Shown here: positions 24,319 through 35,635 of the stretch, piece by piece | How positions within the stretch are numbered: position 1 is the stretch's first letter | Layout: every line of letters begins with the position of its first letter | From: Ustulina deusta | Taxonomy: Eukaryota; Ascomycota; Sordariomycetes; Xylariales; Xylariaceae | DNA: 64,000 nt | Direction of reading: 5' to 3' | Assembly: GCA_023159155.1 (NCBI GenBank) | Contig: JAJNNX010000049.1 | Coordinates: 62,001-126,000, forward strand | Position numbers and translations under genes: made by a program | The notes under the pieces: generated by a model | What the model was told of the DNA's origin: nothing | Seen by the model: only the letters and a program-made list of their open reading frames with translations | The model's database searches: none

Positions 24319-25829
24319 TTCTGCGGAGGGTGAGAGTAGTAGTGGAAGCGCGGGATGCGGGATACGAGACGACGATTGGACTTGCTACCGATACGGGGAG
24401 GCAGATGCAACACAACACAATGGGCCAGGAGCAGCAACAGCAGTGGCAGCAGCAGGTGCCGCGTGGTAAACACTAGGGAATCACGGCGCAGGAGGAGCAC
24501 ATGAGGGTCGCCGGGAGCAGGAGGCGAAGAACAGGCAGATAAAACCTCTGAATGGCAGGTTTGGTAGGGCAGGTGTGATAATGGTAATATTGGTGGGGTT
24601 AACGAGGCCAAGCGCAGGGAGTTAAGTAATGACGACTGGGGGATGCGCGAGAAGGGGGACTCGGCGGTGCCCTCTGCGGATCATGCGAATAAAGCCTGGG
24701 ATAACAATAACAGCATCGAGGACAATGGGAAATGGGAAGTAAGGACTAAGGATACAGAATCGGCACAGTAGGAACGAGGCGGCGGAGGGCGAGAGAGAGA
24801 GGAGGAGGAAGCCAGAAGCAACTTGACTCGAGAGGACCCGGCCAAGAGAGGCAGAAGGCAGTGAAGCTTGTCGGGACTACTTCATAGACGGATTCTTTGC
24901 CTGCTGGTGCAGGCAGGGCTCAGCACGCGCAATGAATGAGTGGGATCAGGCGGTGGAGCTGGGCTAGGCTGTGCTGTGCCAGGTGTGCTGTGCGGCGCTG
25001 TGCTGCGCTCCGCTAGGTATCTCTTGGGGGTGCACGCCACTAAAAGCCAGGTGCACCGTACATGTGGGGTGAGTACTTGCCGATGAGCAATGTTTGCGGC
25101 GGATTGACGAGTACCTTATCTTCAGAAGATAATAATGTCAATGTTTGGTTGGTGCTGACACGGCCCTCTTCAAGCTGCTTCGCTGTGCGCAGCACGCAAA
25201 TATGCCAGATGTACCGGATACGTCTATGCAAGCACCACAGCAGGGCACAGGGCATATACTGGATACTTCGAGGGTGGCGGTTTGGTTCGTCATTGGCAAT
25301 TTGCACCCATGCATGAGGCTACCAAGCCAGACTTGGAATGTTGTGATGACACGATTTGCACTGGGGACCTAGAGAGGTTGATGTCTGTTTACCCACCAAC
25401 AGAAAGCGGTGATTCATTCGTCGGAGTGCGAGTTTAGAGAGCTGTATTTGTCTTCATCTCACCTGCTACGTGCCCAAGGCAGGTATTCTTGGTCGGCATT
25501 CTGGGTTAGTGCAGTCATGTTTTGATCCGGCTGACGAATAGAGTTGAGTTAGCAATGCTGTGATGACGTCTGTAAGGGTTGTGTTCAGCAGCCGTGAAGA
25601 CTTGGCAAGCTTAGAGCAACCTTGTCATTGCACTGTATAGGCGCCTCCAATTAGACGCATCAATAGTAAAGCAAGTAAGTAAGTTTTGAAGATTGCTTTC
25701 TTGAAGAGATATGAATACTTGATAGAAAGAGACCAGTTTTGGGTAAGATGGTGAGAACCCAGCAGCTATAAGTCTAGGAATAGGTATCAGTGAATGAGTA
25801 AGTTCAACTACCTACCTCTGAAGCTCAAC

Positions 25830-25970
25830 AGTAGGGACCTATGTATACCCTTAAAACCCCCCAGCAAATTACCTTAGGCAACTACTTAATCTACCTAGAC
25901 TGCCTAGTAGGTAGGTAGTAGGTACCTAAGTACCTAGTGTAACTCCAACTATTGAGAACGATACCTACCT
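25830..25970. repeat. Cluster of TAGGTA/TACCTA words
   Basis: Dense, partly palindromic repetition of AGGTA and TACCT words (for example GTAGGTAGGTAGTAGGTACC near 25,910). Similar words recur at 26,450-26,480 and 63,680-63,730. Such words are common in intergenic DNA of many Sordariomycetes; function unknown. Confidence 0.5.
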
Positions 25971-26486
25971 CGAGTTCTTCTGGGACTTGCATACTGCATG
26001 AAAACGTCTAGGCCAGTACCACCGGCCTTAGTACCTGACATAAACTGCAGGTGGGCATCATGATTAGCAGGTACGCACCTATTAATGCAACAACAATTTT
26101 TCTCTAAACCCAGGTAGCAGTGAGGGGAGATGCCCTCTCAGGCATTTCGTGCCACGGAACCGAAGCAACATAGAAGGGACCAAAGCATCAACTTCGCAGG
26201 TGAGCATTACGGATTCACCAATACCCCCTTCGAGACTCCCACAAAACTGGAGAATAGTTAGGGCACTTACCCGGTGGATTAGATTGAACAGGATTGACTA
26301 GGTATGATTACCCGTGACCTACATACCTATATATAAGATGGGTAACATCTGAAATATACATGCCTTCTATGTGTGTCCAGTCCATAACAAGCGTACTGTA
26401 ATGTACCGACATTGTGCGCGGCAGGTACTGCACGCTACGGTACCTACACAAGTGAGGAGGAGCCTAGGTACCTAAGGTGCTGGTGA

Positions 26487-26510
26487 AAGCTGGAAGCTGG
26501 AAGCTGGAAG
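26487..26510. repeat. Short tandem repeat (AGCTGGA)3
   Basis: Three perfect head-to-tail 7-bp units in the promoter-proximal region of the mitochondrial kinase gene. Confidence 0.7.
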
Positions 26511-26791
26511 CCCCAATAGCCGGTGCTGCGAAATCGGCAACTGCTCTTGTGACTAATGAATTTTGGTGGCATCATTAACATGTGAGGCGCTAGGTGTTGG
26601 AGGAGACGGCCATCTCGGCGCCGGGAGACATGTGCCAGGTGCGACACGGATTAATACATTGCTACCTCCCAACCCATTCTCTCTAACTCTTCATCCAGGA
26701 CTACTGCTGCTGTGCACTTCTTGATGACTTGTACTGAACCCATTTGCATTTGAGTTGCTGGCCCTACGCGTTCTGGCATGGAACTGCCGGC

Positions 26792-28536
26792 ATGCCACCA
26801 TTCGCGGTGCACAATGCCACCAAAACCCTCCGGCTGAGTGTCTGCTGCCCGGCACACGTCTCCTTCATCTCGACAACCACAACAGCGACGACAGGCTGGA
26901 CATCCCGACCACAGCCTATCTACAGGCCACGCATTGACCGGAATGGCCTCGGGCGGACCGGGGGCCAGAGATATGCATACACCACCGCGAAATGGAGACC
27001 TGTGCAAGCCCTCGACGAGTATGTCCTCGAGCTTCTTGGCCTCGTCCACCCCTGTACTCTCTGATATTGCGTGACTGACAGCACGCCTGCGCTTGGTATG
27101 CAGATGGGTAGCAAAAGAGGCACGGCCGATAAGCTTGCGACAGTTGATGGTGTTTGGTAGGTCTCTGACAGAGGCAAGACTCATCAGCTCAGCTAATTAC
27201 GTACGGACCGAGCTCCCCACAAGGTACGCTGCTTTGCTCCATGGCCATCTGGATAGTCCGAACATACAAGACCACCCAATAGCTCACGCAGTGGATCGGC
27301 AGAATCTCCCACCGCATCCGTGATATGCAACGCCTCCCCTACGTTGTTGTGACGAACCGACACATAAGCGATGTTTACGAACTATATTATACAGCTTTCG
27401 ACACCTTCCGACGTGTCAAGGAAATCAAGACGTTGGAAGATAATGACAAATTCTGCTCAATCATCGCCAGCATGCTGCGTGCCCATCTGAGTGTAATTCC
27501 CAACCTGGCCATGGGGATTCTGGAGTGTAATGGCCTGATGCCTACAGCCGAGCTCGACCGCTTCATGAACACCATTTTACGATCTGTATGTCATTCCCAC
27601 TGCTGTTTTCACATACACGGAAGGAGGCTGGGCGAGGTAGAGAGACAAGCGAATTCCACGACCTAAACAGCTAACCTATATATTTTTCGATAGCGCATTT
27701 CCCGTCGCGTCATTGCTGAACAACATCTTGCATTAACTGAGACATTCAACTCGGACTGGTTCTCACCAGGTGCGAAGCTCTCCGAGTCTGATTTCATAGG
27801 GGAGGTATTCCTCAAATGCGTGGCACGGGATGTTGTCGAGCGTTGCGGAAGGACCGTACAAGACTTAGCACGCTCGGCCTACGGGCCCGACGCCGCGATC
27901 CCCGAGATCCGGGTAGATGGAGATCTGGAGGTAAATTTCCCCTACATCCTCAGCCATCTCGAGTTTATCATTGGTGAGCTGCTGCGGAATTCTGTACAAG
28001 CCGTGGTTGAGCACCAAGGCAAGAATCCTAGCAAGAACGGCGAGAAGCCCCCGCCCATCGAGGTCACGCTCTGTGAGGCCCAGCAGCACGTCATCATCCG
28101 AATCTCAGACCGTGGCGGTGGCATCTCGCGAGACATGCTCCCACACCTCTGGTCCTTTGGGAAAGGTCCCTCGATACCCCAGCGACTTGAGAATCTAGGT
28201 CAGGTTCCGTTAATGGCCGCCACGCTCCAGGAACTACGAATTGATGGCAACTTCTCGGAACTGCGAAAGTTGTTTCCCGATAGACATTCACGCGTAGATG
28301 CCGATTCGTGTACCTCCAATCACCACAATGGCTCGCTGACGACTCTCTCAACGCGGCCCCCGAACCTGCGTCTCGGTATAAGCCTGCCGTTGAGCCGCGT
28401 GTACGCCGAGTACTGGGCCGGAAGCTTGGAACTGCACAGTTTGGAAGGATATGGCGTCGACGCGTTCCTGCAGATCTCCAAGCTTGGAAATAAAAACGAA
28501 CAACTGGCTACACGGGCCGCAATGGATGCCGTCTAG
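26792..28536 (+). CDS. Mitochondrial protein kinase of the PDK/BCKDK family
   Basis: Kinase that inactivates pyruvate or branched-chain 2-oxoacid dehydrogenase complexes in the mitochondrial matrix. Exons 26792-27018, 27104-27223, 27303-27585, 27694-28536 give 490 residues in phase. After an N-terminus rich in Arg/Ser/Thr that could be an import presequence come the all-helical BCDHK domain (RPISLRQLMVFGRSL, RLPYVVVTNRHISDVYELYY, LDRFMNTILRS, FIGEVFLKC) and the GHKL ATP-binding fold: N box ELLRNSVQAVVEH (about 303-315), G1 box DRGGGI (about 350) and the LPLSR segment (about 440). The C-terminus (GSLELHSLEGYG...MDAV) is complete. Odd point: the glycine-rich G box before LPLSR, usually GxG, reads GIS. 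The start is the first in-frame ATG; an upstream exon is possible. Whether it prefers the E1 of PDH or BCKDH cannot be decided here. Confidence 0.9.
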
Positions 28537-29275
28537 GGAACTGGACCGGCGGATCTTCTGACGCTAAGCATGTGTAACTGGACCGAGCTCAGTCGCAGCT
28601 ATCAAAAGGAACGATGGAAGTGAAATCAGAATAAATATACCCGCTCAAAGGAGGCTTAATTACTATTATCACTATCACTTGGTAGAAAAAAGAGCTACCT
28701 TTTTCGGGGTTTTTTATAAGGGGAGTGGGGGGGGAGGGGGGATTTCTGTTCTCATTCTTCCCTTCTTATGGAATTCAAAACCCAGCATCAAAATTGTGCG
28801 ACCTTTTCGAGACTCGTAAAATATGATTGTCCTTTTTACTGAATGGTATCGTAAGAAAATCTTTGATTACATCGTCAACTAAACCTAACTGCACTGAACA
28901 AACGGTGTGGGCGCTACTTTGAAGTGCTCCCGCTAATGAGAAATATCTTGGACGACGCCCTGTCTTTTTTTCTCGTCTCGACATGCCAGAGCGCTTCATG
29001 GTCCTAATTACCAGGAACAATAGAATAATTGCTGTTTATTTGACTCCTTTCCTGTCCCTCGCTCTTCCTCTCTCTCACAATCCACCCTTGTTTCATTAGA
29101 CAGACTCAAATTAGCTCCTAAGCATATCGACCATGTAAAGCCAATTTCGGTTATTAAGCGTAAGCGGGCGCAGGAATTGGGTATCATAAACTCCCTACTC
29201 CTTGCTATACGGAGGTTGTGCATCAACGTTGGACGGAGCCACGTGAGGATAGCGAATAGAGTAAGGGGGGTCGGC
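28537..29275. other. Convergent intergenic region
   Basis: Between the 3' ends of the mitochondrial kinase and the septin gene. Contains a G-rich tract at 28,719-28,741 and otherwise no feature; presumably 3' UTRs and terminators. Confidence 0.5.
28719..28741 (+). other. G-rich tract, possible G-quadruplex
   Basis: Three or more long G runs (GGGG, then GGGGGGGG, then GGGGGG or longer) separated by one to three bases, about 180 bp after the kinase stop codon. The composition would allow a quadruplex on the + strand or in the mRNA 3' end; there is no other evidence of function. Confidence 0.5.
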
Positions 29276-30613
29276 TTAACGCCGTCCGCTGCGGGCGACG
29301 CTGCCCTGCATTTGCTCGAGCTCGGTCTCAAGTTGCTTGATCTGGGCATGTGTTTGTTCGAGATCCTTGTTGAGGCGGTCCCGCTCAGCAATGAGCTTCT
29401 GCTCCCACTGCCGGAATCGTTGCTCTTCAATCTTGACCTGCTCGGTGAAACGCTTTCGGAGGGCCTCCTCTTCCTCCTTGTACTTGGGGTTATCCAACTT
29501 GCGGGGGCGTGCCTCGCCCCACTTGCGTGTCTCCATCTGTTGAGCGCGGTAGGCCTCGTAGTGTAGCTCCTCAGTAGTGTGGATGAGGTCGAGCATGTGG
29601 GTACGGATCAGGATAGAGCGGAGCTTCTTGAAGTCGCAATGGTCTTCGTTCTCGACCTCGGCAACACCCCACGAGTACTGACGGCCCTTGACGATGCGGC
29701 CGTCGCCAGTCTTCACATCCTTCTCGGAGCCGATGACAGCAAAAGGCATGGCAGCCATCAAGCTTCGAGCATGTTGGGCAGCAGCCTCATCATCCTCTTC
29801 GACCGGGGGTTGGTAAATCTTGATGCTTTGTGCCTCGATGACAGCCTGGATCTATCAGGGTAAAAGTTAGAACGAAACAGCTTGTGGTAGGTGAGACAGG
29901 CGTAACGTACTCTAGCCTTGAACTTGGCCAAATCAGCGGGACTCAGGGTATCGGCCTTGGCAATAACGGGAATCAGGTTGACACGAGAGCATAGTCGCTT
30001 CATGACCTCAATATCCAGGGGCTTTAGGGTGTGGCCGGTGGGTCGGATAAAGTAGAGGCATGCGTGGACGCGGAGATCGATCTTGTCCTGGCGGCGAGGC
30101 TGTTGCTCCTGGAGCATGTAAGACTCGTGCTGGTCGTCCAAAAACTCGATAATGGGCATCCATGAGTCTTTGTTGTTAACATAGTCGCCGAAGCCCGGGG
30201 TGTCGATAACGGTGAGGCGGACTGCAAATCGGGGTCTTGTTCAGCGAGTGACAAATTGCAACCGGGAAGGAAGGGCGACTACCCTTGAAGAACTTCTCCT
30301 CCAACTCAGCCTTGGTTATTTCAATCTCCACAGTCTTGTCGACTTGTTTCTGGTGACGCTTCTTGTGGTCGGCGTAGTTCTTGATGGTGGTCGAGAAGAG
30401 CGTGTTGATGAAGGTCGTCTTGCCCAGGCCGGATTCACCAGCAACCTTGATGGGTGGCGGCACATCAGTAAAGCCCATGCCGTCAAGAGCACGGATTCAT
30501 GTACGCACCATGATAGTGAAAGCAGCACCCCTCTTGGCCACGATCTTATGTCGCTGGTTGGGCAAATTGGCAATGCCAATTGGCGACGCGCTTTCGGCGG
30601 CGGTAGGAGGCAT
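29276..30613 (-). CDS. CDC12: Septin, Cdc12/AspC type
   Basis: GTP-binding cytoskeletal protein that polymerises with other septins at septa, hyphal tips and branch points. Exons on the - strand: 30613-30509, 30445-30283, 30221-29911, 29851-29276, giving 384 residues. The polybasic region just after GIANLPNQRHKIV leads to G1 GESGLGKTT (about 38-46), G3 DTPG (about 96-99) and G4 AKAD (about 177-180). The septin unique element follows (YSWGVAEVENEDHCDFKKLR), then a C-terminal coiled coil (about 315-380, FTEQVKIEEQRFRQWEQKL). The VEIEITKAELEEK block, the HARSLMAAMPFAVIGSEK block and the coiled coil resemble yeast Cdc12 and Aspergillus AspC more than Cdc3, Cdc10 or Cdc11, and the length fits. It shares a 726-bp divergent promoter region with PWP2. 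Confidence 0.95.
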
Positions 30614-31339
30614 CTTGGAGATATGCAACGATGCTCGACAGAGGGACAGAACCCGGGAGGACGTGAGTGGTACGTGAGTGGAGGGTGAAGTTCTCGAGGA
30701 ACAGGAAGAGGAACGAACTGGAACTGGAGCAGGCAAGAAGCGTGCAGCGTGCGGCGTGTGCGAAAGATGTGATAGTGGTGAGCTAGCACAGGCCTTCGAG
30801 AACAACAGTGTTGTGTTGATGGAAGTGTTGACGGGGTCAAGTGGTTTTAGTCGGCTCCTGCTTCAGGGGAAGGAAGGCCGTCCAATCTTCGTGGTAGCAA
30901 ATTTCCTTAGGCACACATAGCAACTACCTAGAGTCGACAGGGGTTCCAGGCCTAGCGTAGGTGCAACTGGCAGCGGTGTCCCCCTTTCTCCAGTGCCAGC
31001 CAACGAACAGCAGAGCCGGACTGCCCCATTACGGTTTGGAGCTTTTGAAACACGAAAAGCTTTGGCCACCTCACCCGACCAATCATCCACCCGATACCTC
31101 CCTAAGCCTATCTAGGCTAGAGTCTTACCCGAAGGGGCCTAAAGCCTGGGGTCATCGGCATCCGCCAAGGGCGAGTTTTGATTGGCGGCCAGAAGAAATA
31201 TGCTAGGTAACTGAGCTACCTACCTCTGGTTTCTTATCACTGATAAGAGGTCGAAAAAGTTCGGCTCCAGGTGCGCAAAGATTCCGAGGAGACAACCACA
31301 CAAGCAAGAGACGTTTTAAGAGGATGGACATATAGCACG
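30614..31339. promoter_or_regulatory. Divergent promoter region of septin CDC12 and PWP2
   Basis: The 726 bp between the two start codons must contain both promoters. No TATA box or defined activator site can be named with confidence. A palindrome-like TTATCACTGATAAGAGG lies at about 31,234-31,250. Confidence 0.5.
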
Positions 31340-34192
31340 ATGAAGACAGATTTCAAGGTAAGTCGAATGCGCCGCTTTTGAACAGGTCGGCACGTTGCTA
31401 ACACAACTGCCATCAGTTTTCCAACTTGCTAGGAACGGTCTACTGTCAAGGAAACCTCTTGTTCAGTCCAGATGGAACATGTCTCTTCTCGCCCGTCGGG
31501 AACAGAGTCACTGTTTTCAACCTCGTCGAGTTGGTCAACCCCCCTTCGCTATCCAGACGTGTATATATATATATATATATATATATATGCAAGACGCAGA
31601 CGCTGACGCCGCTCTCCTACTAGGAACAAGTCACACACTCTCCCGTTCGCGCACCGGAAGAACATCTCGAGAATAGGCTTGACACCGCGCGGCAATCTGT
31701 TATTTTCTGTCGACGAAGACGGCCACGTCATCTTGACCAATGTCTCACGTCGGATACCCATATACCACTTCTCCCTCCGGTCGCCCGTCACTGCGCTCGC
31801 TTTCTCTCCCTCGGGGCGTCATTTTGCCGTCGGATTGGGTCGCAAGACTGAAGTCTGGCAGGTCCCTTCAACACCCGAATCGAGCCCTGAAGGCGGGCTG
31901 GAGTTTGCACCTTTTGTGCGTCATCATACTCGCGCGGGCCATTTCGATGACGTGCGCCATATAGAATGGTCCAACGATTCTAGGTTTTTCTTGACGGCCT
32001 CCAAGGATTTGACAGTTCGGATATGGAGCCTCCATGCCGAGGAGGGGTTTACCCCAACTGTTCTGTCTGGGCATAAGCAGGCTGTCGTTGGGGCTTGGTT
32101 TTCAAAGGATCAAGAAACAATCTACACCGTCAGCAAGGACGGCGCAGTCTTCGATTGGCAGTATACTAGGCATCCCAATGCGCCGCCTCCTGATGAGGAC
32201 GAAAAGATGGACGGCGCCAATGACGATGATATGCGCTGGAGGATCGTGCAAAGGCATTATTTCATGCAGAACAACGGGCATGTCAGATGCGCCGCGTTCC
32301 ACGCCGATACAAATTTACTAGTTGCAGGTTTTTCCAACGGCATATTCGGTCTGTACGAGATGCCCGACTTCAACCCGATCCACACCCTCAGTATATCTCA
32401 GAACGAAATTGATTTTGTCACCATCAACAATACTGGGGAGTGGCTAGCCTTCGGCGCATCCAAGCTTGGGCAACTCCTAGTCTGGGAGTGGCAATCCGAG
32501 TCTTATATCCTCAAACAACAAGGCCATTTCGACTCGATGAACTCACTCGTCTACTCCCCAGATGGAAAACGCATTATCACCACTGCCGATGACGGCAAAA
32601 TTAAGGTGTGGGACGTGGACTCCGGGTTTTGCATCGTCACATTTACCGAGCACACGAGTGGTGTTACGGCATGCGAATTCTCCAAAAAGGGCAATGTACT
32701 GTTCACGGCGAGCTTGGACGGCTCAATCAGAGCGTGGGATCTCATAAGGTTTCGAAACTTCAGGACATTCACGGCGCCGACGAGGCTCTCGTTTTCTTGT
32801 TTGACGGTGGATCCGAGCGGGGAGGTCGTTGCAGCAGGCTCCTTAGACTCCTTTGATATCCATATCTGGTCGGTTCAGACTGGCCAATTGCTCGATCAGT
32901 TAGCAGGGCACGAGGGGCCAATCTCATCACTAGCCTTTGCTCCGAACGGCGGCTTATTGGTCAGCGGCAGTTGGGACCGCACGGCTCGACTGTGGTCCAT
33001 TTTTGGCCGCACACAGACGAGTGAACCTTTACAGCTTCAAGCGGACATACTTGATGTTGCCGTTCGACCCGACTCAGAACAACTCGCCGTCTCTACCTTG
33101 GATGGCCAGTTAACTTTCTGGTCTATCTCGGAGGCCGAGCAAGTGTCTGGACTTGATGGCCGGCGAGATGTCTCTGGTGGCCGAAAAGTTACAGATCGCA
33201 GAACAGCCGCAAACGTCTCGGGCACGAAGAGCTTCAGCACCATTAAATATAGCACAGATGGCAGCTGTCTACTGGCAGGTGGGAGAAGCAAGTATATTTG
33301 CCTATATTCTGTCAGCACTATGGTTCTACTGAAGAAGTTCACTGTCAGCGTCAATCTTTCATTATCGGGAACTCAGGAATTCCTAAACAGCAAGCTTCTT
33401 ACAGAAGCTGGCCCTGAAGGCTTACTCGACGATGAAGGAGACTCGGATCGGGACGCGCGACCAGATAATTCGCTTCCTGGGTCAAAGCGGGGTGGTGATC
33501 CGTCAGCCAGAAAGACGCTCCCAGAAGTCAAGGTGACCGGTGTGGCGTTCTCCCCTGCTGGTACATCTTTCTGCGCCGCTTCCACCGAAGGACTTCTCAT
33601 TTACAGCCTTGATAACGAGCTCCAGTTTGATCCCTTTGACTTGAACATGGAAATTACACCCGCTTCCACCCTTGCGGTTCTCGAGAATGAAAAGGATTAC
33701 CTCAAGGCCCTTGTAATGGCGTTCCGACTAAACGAAGCGGGTCTGATTCAGAGGATATTCCAGGCTATACCCTACCCTGACATCCCACTAGTGGTTGAAC
33801 AATTCCCCACAGTCTACGTGGCAAGGCTATTACGGTTTGTAGCTGCTCAGACGGAAGAGTCGCCTCACATTGAATTTTGCATGCTCTGGATCAAGGCTTT
33901 GGTAGACAAACATGGTCCCTGGTTAACAACAAATCGAAGCAAGGTCGATGTTGAACTTCGTATAGTTGCTAGAGCTATTGCCCGGATGCAAAACGAAATT
34001 AGACGCTTGGCCGACGAAAACGTCTATATGGTTGATTATTTGCTTGGGCAAGCTGATACTAAAGCCACTGGAAGCAATAGCCAAAGTCTTGGCAATGGGC
34101 GCGATGAGCCAACAAAGATGCTAACAATGAAGGAACAAGAAGTAATTGGATCACAAGACGACTCTGAGGGCGAATGGATAGGTCTGGATTGA
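31340..34192 (+). CDS. PWP2: Periodic tryptophan protein 2 (Pwp2/Utp1), SSU processome subunit
   Basis: Nucleolar scaffold of the UTP-B subcomplex, needed for early 18S rRNA processing. Exons 31340-31357, 31417-31529, 31624-34192 give 899 residues (yeast Pwp2 is 923). The first exon encodes only six residues, MKTDFK. The N-terminal two thirds form two WD40 propellers; repeats are visible as LTVRIWS, GKIKVWDVD, GSIRAWDL, FDIHIWSVQ and TARLWSI, with a run of typical xHxxxVxxxxFSPDG blades. The C-terminal Utp12 domain (about 720-853) holds LAVLENEKDYLKALVMAFRL and the LLRFVAAQ helix. The tail is acidic with EGEWIGLD. Intron 2 contains a TA microsatellite; the protein joins in frame across it (NLVE-NKSHTLPF). 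Confidence 0.96.
31561..31588. repeat. (TA)n microsatellite in intron 2 of PWP2
   Basis: About 14 TA units inside the 94-bp intron 31530-31623. Length variation here would not alter the protein but brings an intron of near-minimal size close to variable DNA. Confidence 0.9.
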
Positions 34193-35635
34193 AGAATCCC
34201 TCAATGTTAAGATATCCCAGAGGGCCCATTCTCATGTCGGCAAAACGCACAGCACGCATTCTCGTGCTGATATACATCTTGCCGAACACGAATCTTGCAT
34301 TGTCGGGCGAAAGGAGCCACTCTAGGCAGAACCGGCTCGTCCATGGCCAGACAGCACGGAGCTTCGCGCACTATAGCGCTTATCGATGGATTAGAAACTG
34401 CTATACGCTGCGAGGGGCAACCAAGTTATCAGTCGGCCTGGCGAATTATGCTAGAAACGAACCGAACTGTTTACTCATGTCAATATACCAAGTCTAGATG
34501 AGTAGGGCTCATCCAGGTGAAAAGGCTCGAGTTGTGCCGGTGTGGGTACGAAGACAGCAAGGAGCCAACAAAAGCAAAGCTCCCCACCCACCATGAACCG
34601 ACAGGGTGGGTTGTACACGCCACAGCTCCGCCAAGAAATGAGCCTCATTGCAATGCGTCGGAAAACAACAGCGATCGGAGAACCAGTAAATATGCCGGGC
34701 TCAGCAGGTATATATAGAGTTTTTGAGTGACGGGTTGACGAACAGCACAGTTCACCCTTGTTCGTAGGAGTCCCGCGGACCATGCGAGCAAGGCGAGGAG
34801 CGGGTCGCAGCACAAGTGCCGTTGTTATTGCCTGCCTGATGCACATCAGCAGCGGAATTAGGCAGCCAATCTGCATCTAGACTCCATACCTGTAATTAAT
34901 AGCCATTCACTCGTTCCTCGCACGCCGCAATTGGACATCTCACGCTGCCCTATGACCTCAGCCACCGACCGTTTCATTTTTTCATATGCATCTATCACTC
35001 TCCCACGAATGAAATGTTTCCAATGTGGACACCCCCGCACATTAGGTTCTTTGACCGGTGAGTCAGGCTGACGCGAAAGACCTCCATAAGCCAGGCCGCA
35101 GTTAGGCGTTCTGGAAGTTAGGGTGTCAGCCTGAGCCTTGCAGTAGTGAAGAGAGGCTCCGTCTCCACGGGAAACACTGCTAAGACAGTGACGTGTCTAG
35201 GCAATCGGATCCTAATCTTGCCACTCACCTTCTTTAGAACCTATGCCTGCGGCGAACACCGAAAAGCAAACTCTCATATAACATCGTCGTCTCCGGTCCT
35301 GTTGGGAAGGTACAGTGGATGCCTCTGTCAATTCGTCTCCATCCTTCTTCGCTTTTCCAACAAATGCCAGAACAGTACCGGCCTCAAGTAAGACTGTGAA
35401 CTTACCCAGCTGTTGTGTTCTTTAAAAGCTTCCGGGTCTCTCACAGGAATACCGGTTGCCTCTCCTAAAGGTCGCAGCTGCTTGTTGCATTCAATATTCT
35501 TGCCCTCGGCGATCATCGGTTTCGGCTGTTAGCGTTTGCTCGCTACTTCTTCATAGATCATCTATCATAAGACTTTTAAAATCACTAACACCCCCTTCCC
35601 AATGATAAATAAAGGCATCGTCAAAGGGGAAAAAA
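34193..35635. other. Intergenic region upstream of the Bcs1-like gene
   Basis: No supported coding frame; contains the PWP2 3' end and the promoter of the Bcs1-like ATPase, an AT-rich stretch leading into the start codon at 35636. Confidence 0.5.

Larger units (their letters stand above)
24319..26791. other. Divergent intergenic region between the deubiquitinase and the mitochondrial kinase
   Basis: About 2.5 kb holding the presumed promoters and 5' leaders of both genes. The part next to the deubiquitinase is purine-rich on the + strand (24,600-24,870). The part at 25,800-26,480 contains many short TAGGTA/TACCTA-type words. No supported coding frame. Confidence 0.5.

Noticed and set aside
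29177..29863. + strand frames opposite the septin coiled coil, rich in Leu
   Set aside because: Complement of the Glu/Gln/Lys-rich coiled-coil codons; an artefact of that composition.
31395..31676. 93-codon + frame spanning the TA repeat near the PWP2 start
   Set aside because: Overlaps exon 2 in another frame and runs through the microsatellite intron; the spliced PWP2 model explains the region.
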